Positions 9,132 through 17,127 of a stretch of DNA of 64,000 nt are shown here, piece by piece. The first letter of the stretch is position 1, and every line of letters starts with the position of its first letter. Made by a program: the position numbers and the translations under genes. Under the pieces are notes generated by a model, which worked only from the letters and a program-made list of their open reading frames with translations, searched no databases and was not told where the DNA came from. Origin of the DNA: DATJPW01 sp963752855 (GTDB taxonomy: Bacteria; Desulfobacterota; Desulfomonilia; Desulfomonilales; Desulfomonilaceae); assembly GCA_963752855.1 (NCBI GenBank), contig CAVVZX010000004.1, forward strand, positions 69,291 to 133,290. The letters are read 5' to 3'.

Positions 9132-10473
9132 ATGAAACTTGAGGATCATCCCACAGTAAAATGGTACCGCGAAAAAGGACAAACCAGCCAAGAGGGTGAC
9201 GGGTCACGGAACCTTGCACATCAAAGCCTCAGAATTCTCTGTATGGAGGCCGGGGCAGACGATGCCGGGTTTGTGGATATTGACCGCCCTGCGATCGCCG
9301 ATCAACGAGAAGAACTTCTCGATGTGCTTCCGGGAGCCAAGACGCTGGTCTACCTGGTCTACCGCGTCAACCGGGAGCATCTGAGGACTCCTGCTCATTC
9401 CATAACCAATCTGGAATTCCAGCAAGTCTGGAAAGACGCCAACCGCAAGACCCGCGAGGTTGCGGCCCGATTGCAGAGACTCAAGTTTCGGGCGCTCAAC
9501 ATTCCCGTGGGGTTCCCCATGGAGATGGATCGCTGGCCTGAAAGACCGTGGCTCACCGTGGATAAGACAAACGCCGTGGAAGCTGGCCTCGGGCGGATGG
9601 GTTGGAACCGGCTCGTGTTGCATCCCAAGTTCGGTTCCGGCGTGATCTTGGGCACGGTGGTCACTGACGCTGAGCTTACTTCATACGATGCGCCGCTGGA
9701 TCATAATCCCTGCATAGAATGCAAATTGTGCGTCTCGGTCTGTCCTGTAGGGGCTGTGGGCGCGGACGGACACTTCGATTTTGTGTCTTGCTACGCGCAC
9801 AATTACAGGGAGCGTATAGGCGGCTTTGCCGACTGGGTGGAAAGAATAGTCGCCAGCCGCACCGTGACAGAATATCGGAAAAAAGTAAGTGATTCCGAAA
9901 CGGTGTCCATGTGGCAGAATCTTTCAGTGGGGAGTCAGACCAGGTGCGACAGATGCATGGCAGTTTGCCCTGCGGGAGAAGAGGTCATAGGGGATTACCT
10001 GGAGGATCGAAAGGGATACATTGATGGCTTGGTAACCAAAATGCGCAAGAAAGTGGAGACGGTGTATGTGGTTCCAGGATCTGATGCGGAGGCTCACGTG
10101 AGAGCCCATTTTCCGCACAAGGCGATCAAGCGAGTTTCAAACGCGATGCGCCCCAATTCTGCTGCAATGTTCCTGAAGAGCCTTCAGATTGCGTTTCAGC
10201 GGGGCCAGGCTGAGGGGCTCAATGCCACTTTTCATTTTACATTTTACGGCGATGAGAGCTGCGACGGAAGCGTAATAATTAGAGATAAGACCGTGACCGT
10301 CCAGGATGGTCTCATGGGTAACTGCCGACCTCCACGTCACTGCGGATAGTCGGACCTGGGTCAAGTTCCTGGCAAAGGAGGTCGGGTTGCCCTGGGCCCT
10401 GATTTCCCGAAGGATAAGGATCAAGGGATCGCCCAAGCTCATGAAGGCATTCGCTAAATGTTTTCCTGCCTAG
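9132..10473 (+). CDS. 4Fe-4S protein with C-terminal SCP2 domain, one frameshift
   Basis: This is an Fe-S oxidoreductase of the epoxyqueuosine-reductase/reductive-dehalogenase-like type. The N-terminal 190 residues match the QueG-like fold (AVEAGLGRMGWNRLVLHPKF). Then come two cluster sites: CIECKLCVSVCPVGAV (a full C-x2-C-x2-C-x3-C) and CDRCMAVCPAG with a more distant Cys as fourth ligand. The last 110 residues are an SCP2 sterol/lipid-carrier domain. It is broken near 10322, after which homology resumes one frame over (ADLHVTADSRTWVKFLAKEV) to the stop at 10473. AGGAGG precedes ATG 9132. The substrate is unknown; the SCP2 domain suggests a hydrophobic one. It is probably part of the TetR regulon. 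Confidence 0.82.
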
Positions 10474-10727
10474 CAAGTAGACGGCTTTAGGAACCATTCT
10501 GTCGTGGAAACGAAAGAAGTTCGCCGGGCCGTGAAAAGCCCGGTCTGATTGGGCCATCGCCCCACCGAGCCACGTTTCTGGGGACAAAAGAGTTCTGTTG
10601 TCTGATTTCTGCAGACCGCCCTGGTTAATGGGGCGAGAGCCAATAAAGCGAAATAGCGTTTCAATTGAAGCGTAATATGATAAATATCCGGTCATCCAAG
10701 GCCTTACGGAAGCAATAGGAGGATGTG

Positions 10728-11124
10728 ATGAAGGAGATAGGAACCGGACCCCATCATCGAGTTGAGGTAGATGCGGCGAAGAACCGTATCTACCTTACGT
10801 TCTTCGGCGACGCTTTGACTGACGCCGCTGCCGCCGGACTGCGGGACTCGCTCCAAGCAGCGATCACCCTTATGAAGCCGGGATTCACGGCCTTGGGCGA
10901 CTTCACTGAAATGAACTTGATGGGGTTGCCGGACGTAGCCCGAGAGCTTCAGACGACTCTCTCAAAGTGCAGGCGTGAAGAAAGCTGCATCGGTTTGGAG
11001 CCATGAGAGTTTTGCAAAAATGCTCATTGATTCATCGGCTCAAAAAGTAAAGGACGGCGAGTACAGCGCCAAGAGAAAAGTGTTCAAGAATAGGGCAGAA
11101 GCCGAAGCGTGGCTTGACGAGTGA
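10728..11124 (+). CDS. STAS/SpoIIAA-like small protein, one frameshift
   Basis: A small cytosolic protein of about 131 residues. Strand-helix alternation with FTALGDFTEMNLMGLPDVAREL resembles SpoIIAA-like (STAS) proteins. The first frame stops at 11006, but the typical C-terminus continues in another frame from about 10970 (AGVKKAASVWSHESFAKMLI, ending NRAEAEAWLDE), so one frameshift lies near 10970. GTG 10725 and ATG 10728 are both possible starts behind TAGGAGGA. Function unknown; family members are often linked to lipid binding or signalling. Confidence 0.65.
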
Positions 11125-11263
11125 CCGTGACGGTTTGAGGCGCCGCAGCTCCTCCAGCGCATTCAAATCCGCCGGCTACAAATAGGTACGGAGTCCACGG
11201 AATTCGGCGGGGGCGCTATTTGAGTTTTAAAGTCTTATCGTATTAGCTTTCGGGGGGAATTCT

Positions 11264-11749
11264 ATGACACAAGCTCCAGTAACAGAAGAAGAGGCGAAGA
11301 AGATAATTCTGGAATGGGCTCGGCTGCACGATCTTCAAGCGGGGCTCTCAGCGTTTCTTCCCATCATTGCCGAGCAAGGTTTCTATATGCAATTCGGAAC
11401 AAAGCGATGGGAGGGGTATGCGGATTTCGAAGATCATCAGATTACGAAACGCAAGTTTTTTGACGAGGTACACGACTATTTCGATATTCGGGTGGACGTG
11501 GGGCCGGAGAAAACAACCGCCAAGACAAAAATGAACTGGACGTACCGTTACCGACCTGAACGGAGTCCCAGGAGTAAACTTATCAAGGCTTATCTAGAGC
11601 ATACTTGGGAATTTCGCCGTTGCCCAAAAACCGGCCGCCCATTTATGCAAGGGCACGTGGTTGACCTTTTTGAATATGAGAAAGGGTTCCGGCCGGATGA
11701 GGACCAAGAATACGATCCGCATCTGGACACCAAATGGAAAAGCAGGTAA
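11264..11749 (+). CDS. Uncharacterised protein, possibly NTF2/SnoaL-like
   Basis: An intact 161-residue soluble protein with a GGGGGGA ribosome site. The N-terminal helix (EEAKKIILEWARLHDLQAGL) followed by aromatic-rich strands and HDYFDIRVDVGPEKTTAKTK is reminiscent of the NTF2/SnoaL fold, in which a cone-shaped barrel forms a ligand pocket. No catalytic residue can be assigned and I do not recognise the family with certainty. It stands alone between two STAS-type genes. Confidence 0.6.
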   Translation: MTQAPVTEEEAKKIILEWARLHDLQAGLSAFLPIIAEQGFYMQFGTKRWEGYADFEDHQITKRKFFDEVHDYFDIRVDVGPEKTTAKTKMNWTYRYRPERSPRSKLIKAYLEHTWEFRRCPKTGRPFMQGHVVDLFEYEKGFRPDEDQEYDPHLDTKWKSR

Positions 11750-12185
11750 TCAGGTCTCTTGAACCTACCACTATGCTGGCGGCTTCGGATTTCAGTATCC
11801 GGCTTCCCTGTTTTTGTAGGACCTGATGTTTATCTTATTAGCAGATCGCGAACCCAATGAAGTACGTTGCCGGGTCAAATCTGCTCTTGACTCACCTTTC
11901 AGCGTGCGAGCCTGCGGCCTGAGTCAAGAGCCGACCTGATCCCATCCTACTACTGCCTAAAACGAGCCTTTCACTTGGACAAATTTGGCGATTCTATAGT
12001 ATCAATGTAGTGGTCCCGGCGAACTCAAACGATCTTCATGAAAATCAAATGTGCCCAGGTTATCCTGGTCAACAGGAATTTGCCGGCGTCTTTGTATTCC
12101 GGGACGCTGTATCCAGTTCCTAAGAAACAGGCTGGAACAGTCTTCCATGAAATAAGAATCCAAAGGAGAGTCAGGAGACACCCGC
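11750..12185. other. Gap with a dispersed inverted repeat
   Basis: About 436 bp with no gene. It contains an inverted repeat: left arm at 11872-11894 with TCTGCTCTTGACTCA, right arm at 11920-11943 with TGAGTCAAGAGCC. The left-arm sequence recurs at about 31699-31721 (GTCTGCTCTTGACTCA). This is therefore one of the window's dispersed palindromic elements and not a unique terminator. Confidence 0.65.
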
Positions 12186-12914
12186 ATGAAGCGCCTTATG
12201 AATGGTGAGGAACAGATTTTTTCATTGACTGAAGAAACAGATTTGTTCCGACTAAAAATTGATATATCCGAACTCAAAGAGAAGCATGTGGAAGAATTTA
12301 TGGACAAGACTGTGGAATGGCTCAGTACGAATCCGCAAAAAGGCATTTTGATCGATTTGGAGGGAGTGAAGTCAGTCTGCTCGGATTTCACGGTCGCTCT
12401 GACCCGTTACTATGAGAATGTGAAAAGACATGGTCTGTATGTAAGATTCGTGAATGTACATCCTGCTATTCAACCTTATGTAGAAGTCTCCAATATCACT
12501 GTAGTGATGACCCGTCCTACAAAGCTGACGATCAGCGCACGTGAGTTAATGGGTGATCTTGAGAATAACCTTTCGGATAACGAGTTGATGGAAAAACACA
12601 ATCTGTCACCACGAGGATTGAAGAAATTATATAAGAAATTACAGGCCAAGGGACTTGAGTTCCGCGGAAAGCTTGAACGAAGAATCAAAGGACAGCGGGC
12701 GGACCTCAGCTTGGTTCTAGAAACTAAAGATGCGAAGGGAGTTACAATTAATGCGTCAGATGTGCTGAAGAGTCTTTCTAATGGAATGACGGACGAGCAG
12801 CTTATGTCTCAGTATAAACTCTCTCCTCGCGGCCTACAAAGTCTCTATACGAAACTTACCAAGTCGGGGCTAATTTCCGAGTCTACGCTTAGGCGACGAA
12901 AAGCTTCTTCGTAA
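12186..12914 (+). CDS. STAS domain plus two HTH-like repeat modules
   Basis: An intact 242-residue protein. Residues 10-108 look like a STAS domain: ILIDLEGVKSVCSDFTVALT and YVRFVNVHPAIQPYVEVSNI match the core strand and following helices of anti-sigma antagonists, with CSD replacing the usual DSS/T phosphosite. Residues 115-158 and 187-236 are two copies of one module, with cores DNELMEKHNLSPRGLKKLY and DEQLMSQYKLSPRGLQSLY, each two or three helices resembling a winged or HTH fold. The same module occurs in the protein at 62272. It may be a partner-switching regulator with DNA- or protein-binding modules. The start has AGGAGA nine bases upstream. No known family name is claimed for the repeat. 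Confidence 0.75.
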   Translation: MKRLMNGEEQIFSLTEETDLFRLKIDISELKEKHVEEFMDKTVEWLSTNPQKGILIDLEGVKSVCSDFTVALTRYYENVKRHGLYVRFVNVHPAIQPYVEVSNITVVMTRPTKLTISARELMGDLENNLSDNELMEKHNLSPRGLKKLYKKLQAKGLEFRGKLERRIKGQRADLSLVLETKDAKGVTINASDVLKSLSNGMTDEQLMSQYKLSPRGLQSLYTKLTKSGLISESTLRRRKASS

Positions 12915-12956
12915 AACTTCGAGTTTTCGCCGATACATAGATGTAATCTCGCTCCA

Positions 12957-13096
12957 GGGCGGCAGGCAAAGAGAATCCGGGAAACCGCTTCTCTGGAAGA
13001 GAAGGAAATGCGGGGGAACCCGCTTCTTGAAATCCCGCGTTCGGCGGACACAGCGCCCCTTCCGGCAAGAACTTTTATATTTGCCAGCGGTATATC
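12957..13096 (-). repeat. Dispersed TTGCCGGARGGG repeat, copy 1 (reverse)
   Basis: The core reads CCCCTTCCGGCAAGAACTTT (13056-13075) on the + strand, the reverse complement of the element at 13747. It is preceded by a GC-rich segment with the CCCGCTTCTTGAAATCCCGC theme and followed by GCCAGCGGTATATCAAAG, which recurs at about 28758. It is one of about seven copies in the window. Confidence 0.75.
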
Positions 13097-13175
13097 AAAG
13101 TGATAATGCTTGCGGGGAGGGCCAATTCATGACAAGAATGGTCCTGGCTATTGTACTTGGAAGGAGGATAAGGGT

Positions 13176-13445
13176 ATGGTTAAGAAATCAACCGTAATTT
13201 TTACAATCCTTGCGTTGCTGGCATTTGGAGCTTGCGCCTGCTGGGGCTATACGGTCAGCCAGTGGCCGGTGCCCGGTATACCGAACACCGTTTTCGGTCC
13301 TGGCGCCGGTTTCGGTCCTGGTCCCCTCGTGCCTGGCCAGTATCAAACAAATCCATATCAGACTCCCATGTACAACTACGGAACCTGGGGGAATTTCAAC
13401 CCATACACTGGGGGCGTCGGTAATCGTATGCCGCGGGGCTACTGA
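13176..13445 (+). CDS. Small exported Gly/Pro/Tyr-rich protein
   Basis: An 89-residue protein with a Sec signal peptide (KKSTVIFTILALLAFGACAC; the site near residue 20-24 may be type I or a weak lipobox). The mature part is rich in Gly, Pro, Asn and Tyr (FGPGAGFGPGPLVPGQYQTN) with no known domain. AAGGAGG lies ten bases before ATG 13176. Such short exported low-complexity proteins are usually periplasmic or envelope-associated and of unknown function. Confidence 0.65.
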   Translation: MVKKSTVIFTILALLAFGACACWGYTVSQWPVPGIPNTVFGPGAGFGPGPLVPGQYQTNPYQTPMYNYGTWGNFNPYTGGVGNRMPRGY

Positions 13446-13746
13446 TTTTGTGAAAAGAAACTAGCCACCACAAGCAACCGTCGCACAGATTGGCCCAGGA
13501 TTGCGCTCTAGCGCCAGTTTATTTCGTGGGAAAGAAGTCTGAGTCTCGGGCATGGGGTCACCCATTAAGAGGCCCCCTCTGTCAAGGAAAACGCTTCTCC
13601 TGGCGAGGAAACAGCTATTGTTGCCCTGCCGAGGCACGGTCGTGTTGCGTGCATTCTTCGCCTTTGCCGGTATGTTTCCCAGGTGGTGTCGGCGGATCTG
13701 TCATTCCGACGGTACTCGCAACATTCTGTGATCTACCTCCAACCAT

Positions 13747-13880
13747 CTAAAAGTTCTTGCCGGAAGGGGCGCCGGGGAATCCGGCTTCTTTCAAGAAGCG
13801 GGTTCCCCCGCATTCTCTCTTTTCCCGCTGTTCCCAGTCTCTTCCCTTTCCCGCGATTCTCGGTGGCCTTCTCCCTTGAC
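13747..13880 (+). repeat. Dispersed TTGCCGGARGGG repeat with hairpin, copy 2
   Basis: The core CTAAAAGTTCTTGCCGGAAG at 13747 is followed by a near-perfect hairpin at 13774-13809 in which GGGGAATCCGGCTTCTT pairs with AAGAAGCGGGTTCCCC. A pyrimidine-rich tail follows. The rest of the gap 13446-13939 shows no gene. It lies just before the promoter of the ArsR operon. Confidence 0.8.
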
Positions 13881-13933
13881 ACATTCTCTTTGCGCATTAT
13901 TTTACCATTAGGTTAATTAACCGGATGGTTTAA
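13876..13933 (+). promoter_or_regulatory. Sigma-70 promoter and ArsR operator
   Basis: TTGACA (13876-13881), a 16-bp spacer and TATTTT (13898-13903) form a good sigma-70-type promoter. Directly downstream lie the perfect palindrome GGTTAATTAACC (13911-13922) and an overlapping inverted repeat TTAACC-GGA-TGGTTTAA (13917-13933), seven bases before the arsR start. Placement over the transcription start suggests autorepression by the ArsR protein. Confidence 0.7.
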
Positions 13934-13939
13934 CACAAC

Positions 13940-14290
13940 ATGGCGCAGGATAAACTCAGCATCACATTCGCGGCCCTCGCGGACCCCACCCGCCGCGCGA
14001 TCCTCGCTCGTCTGACAATGGGTGAGGCAACGGTAACCGAGCTGGCCAAGCCGTTCAAGATGAGCCTGCCGGCTATCTCCAAGCATCTGCAGGTGCTGGA
14101 GCGTGCCGGTCTGATCGAGCGCGGCCGCGATAAGCAGTGGCGGCCCCGCCGCCTTCAGGCCGGTCCGCTCAAGGAGGTCGTCCAGTGGCTCGAACAATAT
14201 CGCAGCTTCTGGGGCGCCAGTTTTGATCGATTGGGCGATTACGTAGTCGAACTCCAAGAAAAGGAGAAGCAAAATGGCCACAACAAATAG
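13940..14290 (+). CDS. ArsR family transcriptional repressor
   Basis: A 116-residue winged-helix regulator: LADPTRRAILARLTMGEATV, then ELAKPFKMSLPAISKHLQVL as recognition helix and LIERGRDKQWRPRR as wing. It lacks the CxC metal site of metal-sensing ArsR proteins and fits the subfamily that is always followed by an AHSA1/SRPBCC gene. Its end overlaps the next gene by 17 bp, so the two are translationally coupled. The palindromes just upstream are its likely operator. The coding sequence is much richer in G+C than the neighbouring genes, which hints at a different origin for this operon. Confidence 0.92.
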   Translation: MAQDKLSITFAALADPTRRAILARLTMGEATVTELAKPFKMSLPAISKHLQVLERAGLIERGRDKQWRPRRLQAGPLKEVVQWLEQYRSFWGASFDRLGDYVVELQEKEKQNGHNK

Positions 14291-14747
14291 TTCAATTGCG
14301 AAGACAGAGGAGCCGGTCCTCGAGATAACACGCATCCTCGATGCCCCGCGGAGCCTCGTGTTCAAGGTCTGGACCACGCCCGAGCACTGGGCGCGCTGGT
14401 TGGGCCCGCGCGGTTTCACAACGCCCTCTTGCGAGATGGACTTCCGGCCGGGTGGCGCATATCGCGCCTGCATACGATCGCCCGAAGGCACAGACTATTG
14501 GATGCGAGGCGTTTATCGGGAGATCGTCGAACCTGACCGCATCGTCTTCACCTTTGCCTGGGAGGACGAAAAGGGCGAACCCGGCCACGAAACCCTGGTC
14601 ACTGTGACGTTCGCCGAGCACAGGGGCAAGACCAAGCTCACATTCCACCAAGCTGTCTTCGAGTCGATCGCCGATCGCGATTCACATCACGAGGGCTGGA
14701 GCGAATCCCTGGACCGCATGGAGGCGTACCTGGCCACAATAGAATGA
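14274..14747 (+). CDS. SRPBCC/AHSA1 domain protein
   Basis: A 157-residue START-like (AHSA1) protein: ITRILDAPRSLVFKVWTTPE at the N-terminus, HWARWLGPRGFTTPSCEMDF, and the closing EGWSESLDRMEAYLA helix. The fold makes a hydrophobic ligand cavity. In this gene order (ArsR, AHSA1, PhnB-like) the proteins are widespread but their ligand is unknown. The gene overlaps the ArsR gene and precedes the PhnB gene by 56 bp. Confidence 0.92.
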   Translation: MATTNSSIAKTEEPVLEITRILDAPRSLVFKVWTTPEHWARWLGPRGFTTPSCEMDFRPGGAYRACIRSPEGTDYWMRGVYREIVEPDRIVFTFAWEDEKGEPGHETLVTVTFAEHRGKTKLTFHQAVFESIADRDSHHEGWSESLDRMEAYLATIE

Positions 14748-14803
14748 CAAGGCCGGCTGAAGCAGGGCAGGGCACGTGCCCCGCATCGAGGGAGGAGATA
14801 GTC

Positions 14804-15271
14804 ATGCAAAAAATCACACCACATCTATGGTTTGACAAAGAAGCTAAAGAGGCGGCCGAATTCTACACTTCCGTTTTCCCCGAATCAAAGATCAAAAACA
14901 TAACGACGCTCCATGATACTCCTTCCGGCACGGTGGATGTCGTAACCATCGAGCTTTTGGGGCAGGAATTCATGATGATCTCCGCGGGCCCTCTCTTCAA
15001 GTTTAACGAAGCGATTTCGTTCATTGTCTACTGCGATACCCAGGAAGAAATAGACTATTACTGGGAGAAGCTCTCCGCAGCGCCGGAAGCGGAACAGTGC
15101 GGCTGGCTCAAGGACAAGTACGGCCTTTCCTGGCAGATTGTTCCCACCGCTATGGGCGATATGATGAAGGACAAGGATGAGAAGAAGCTCGCGCGGGTGA
15201 CCGAAGCGTTTCTCAAAATGAAGAAATTCGACATTAGCGCCCTCAAGCGGGCATATGAGGGAAACGAATAA
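14804..15271 (+). CDS. PhnB-like VOC superfamily protein
   Basis: A 155-residue glyoxalase-fold protein of the PhnB / 3-demethylubiquinone-methyltransferase-like group. It has ITPHLWFDKEAKEAAEFYTS and GQEFMMISAGPLFKFNEAIS, then WGYGLSWQIVP-type text (KYGLSWQIVPTAMGDMM). ATG 14804 is selected by GGAGGAGATAGTC upstream. It is probably co-transcribed with the ArsR and AHSA1 genes. The enzymatic activity of this group is unproven. Confidence 0.9.
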   Translation: MQKITPHLWFDKEAKEAAEFYTSVFPESKIKNITTLHDTPSGTVDVVTIELLGQEFMMISAGPLFKFNEAISFIVYCDTQEEIDYYWEKLSAAPEAEQCGWLKDKYGLSWQIVPTAMGDMMKDKDEKKLARVTEAFLKMKKFDISALKRAYEGNE

Positions 15272-15307
15272 AGAGACTCCAAATTATTAAAATCAAGGAG
15301 AAAAATT

Positions 15308-15817
15308 ATGAGCAAGAAAATGAATCCGGTCGTGCATTTTGAAATGCCGTACGAAGACCCGGAACGAGTCGTGAAGTTTTATACACAGGCCTTTGGATGG
15401 CAGATGAATAACCTGGGCAAAGATATGGGCGACTATGTTCTTGCGGGTACGACAGAAACTGACGAGAACAGAATGGTAAAAACACCCGGGACCATCAATG
15501 GCGGTTTCTTTCCCAAAAACCCGGATTGGCCCGCTCAATATCCGTCCGTGGTCATTGCGGTGGATGATATCAAGGATGCGTTGAAGAAAGTAGCTGAAGC
15601 AGGCGGTAAAGCGCTAGGCGAGCCGATGGAGATACCCGGCGTCGGCCTTTATGTCTCGTTTATTGATACTGAAGGCAATCGGGTAAGCATGCTCCAGCCC
15701 GAACAGAGGGCGCTGAGAAGTTGCGGGAGCCCGCGGGAGGAGAAGGGGAAGGGAAAAATGCGGGGGGACCCGCTTTTGGGAGGTGCAAGAAGATCCGGGA
15801 AACCCTTTTTTGTGTAA
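15308..15817 (+). CDS. VOC family protein running into a repeat
   Basis: A glyoxalase/bleomycin-resistance fold protein: PVVHFEMPYEDPERVVKFYT, GFFPKNPDWPAQYPSVVIAV and YVSFIDTEGNRVSMLQP, which is the normal end of the family. From about 15700 the frame continues for about 35 residues (RALRSCGSPREEKGKGKM and on) that are encoded by a dispersed repeat, so the native stop has been replaced. AAGGAG precedes ATG 15308. Last gene of the ArsR operon. Confidence 0.88.
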   Translation: MSKKMNPVVHFEMPYEDPERVVKFYTQAFGWQMNNLGKDMGDYVLAGTTETDENRMVKTPGTINGGFFPKNPDWPAQYPSVVIAVDDIKDALKKVAEAGGKALGEPMEIPGVGLYVSFIDTEGNRVSMLQPEQRALRSCGSPREEKGKGKMRGDPLLGGARRSGKPFFV

Positions 15818-15990
15818 AAAAGTGTTTCCCGGCCTCCTTCCCCAAAAACTCTAAATGTTTGGGGGTGGATCAGTAGAATATTGCTGCCACCGTGACATAG
15901 GGCATTGTCCCTTCTTGGTCTCAACATGCATGTTGGCCTCACGCCGAGTGGCCGGCACCCCTTCCGGCAAAAACTCTAATATTGGAGGTG
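15708..15990 (-). repeat. Dispersed TTGCCGGARGGG repeats, copy 3 (reverse, double)
   Basis: The G-rich segment GCGGGAGCCCGCGGGAGGAG and the stem GGGAAACCC..TTTTTTGTGTAAAAAA..GTTTCCCGG precede a first tail, CCCCAAAAACTCTAAATGTT (15840-15859). A second core, CCCCTTCCGGCAAAAACTCT, starts at 15958. CACGCCGAGTGGCCGG just before it recurs at about 28716. The element overlaps the 3' end of the VOC gene and fills most of the gap to 16140. Confidence 0.75.
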
Positions 15991-16140
15991 GATCACAGAC
16001 TATTGCGAGTACCGTAACGTAGAGCAGAAAATGTTTATTGTCGTAAGGACGCTTGTACTCAAGAAATCACTTCATTCTTTCGCTCCGGTGGCCGACTTAG
16101 GGACCAGCCTGAAGACACGCAAGTAGGGAGGAAGGTTAAG

Positions 16141-16917
16141 ATGAGAAAACTTCAGATAACTGTCGTAATTGTAGGTCTGTTACTTTCGCTTACAGCGAGC
16201 GCTGAAGATAAGCAGACTCCCAACGTGATGAATAAAATCGAGCCGTTACCGCGAGATCTGGAAATTCAACTGGCGCTTAGCGCTCTACCGCCGCATCTCA
16301 GAGATAATGCAACAGTCTATGTTTTAAACCCTGATAAGGGCTTCGAAGTTGCCCGCAAGGGCACCAATGGATTCCACGCCTTTGTTGCTCGAACCGGCGA
16401 TGATACGTTCAGAGGCTCCTGGCCCTTTACGAAATATAGAGATGATATTCTCTACCCCATTTCCTTTGACCAAGCGGGCGCCAAGGCGCAGATGCGAATC
16501 TTCTTTGACGCAGCGGAGATGCAGGCTAAGGGTACTCCTCCCGGCGAACTAAAGAAGATCATGAGAGACCGTCTCAAAACAGGATACTATAAAGCGCCGG
16601 AACGAGCCGGTATCTCATACATGCTGTCTCCGGTGCTGAGGACCTACTTTAACCCGGAAGAAAACGATAGTGTAGTCACCATGAACTATCCACACGTCAT
16701 GTACTATGCGCCAAATGTGTCCAATGAAGACATCGGAGGCGGGAAACTCGGTGGCATGTATCCTTTTGTTATAATGCCCGGTCCCCATGGATACATGATC
16801 CACCCTATCGACCTGACAGAAAGGGCGGCAATTAACAAAGAGTACGAAGAGATGCTTGTAAAGCTCTGCAAAATCAAGGAATCGTGGTGTCTGCCGAAAG
16901 AGAAAGGTCAATATTGA
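16141..16917 (+). CDS. Exported protein of unknown function
   Basis: A 258-residue protein with a clear Sec signal (KLQITVVIVGLLLSLTASA, cleavage after ASA). The mature part has LALSALPPHLRDNATVYVLN, a repeated Met-rich middle, and GGMYPFVIMPGPHGYMIHPI with several His residues near the C-terminus that could bind metal. I do not recognise a characterised family. It is preceded by GGGAGGAAGG and stands alone between repeats and the decayed ATP-grasp gene. Confidence 0.72.
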   Translation: MRKLQITVVIVGLLLSLTASAEDKQTPNVMNKIEPLPRDLEIQLALSALPPHLRDNATVYVLNPDKGFEVARKGTNGFHAFVARTGDDTFRGSWPFTKYRDDILYPISFDQAGAKAQMRIFFDAAEMQAKGTPPGELKKIMRDRLKTGYYKAPERAGISYMLSPVLRTYFNPEENDSVVTMNYPHVMYYAPNVSNEDIGGGKLGGMYPFVIMPGPHGYMIHPIDLTERAAINKEYEEMLVKLCKIKESWCLPKEKGQY

Positions 16918-17127
16918 TGCAATCAATGAAATGCTTGGGCGCCTGCGACCGTTTGCTTCCGCAAGATTGACGGCAAATGGTTGATCACGCACGAAGCATT
17001 TCTCGGTCCCCTTCTACATGGCGGCTGACAGAACTGCGCGGTTGGTCTCAAGCCTTTCTTTTGAAACCTGCTACTGATTCCTGGTAATATCGAATCTTGA
17101 GCTGCACGTTACCGGAGGTAATTCGCC

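Noticed and set aside
8704..9135. A 143-residue TTG-started frame between the AhpD-like and Fe-S genes
   Set aside because: TTG overlaps the preceding stop, there is no domain, and the AGGAGG in the same stretch serves the next gene.
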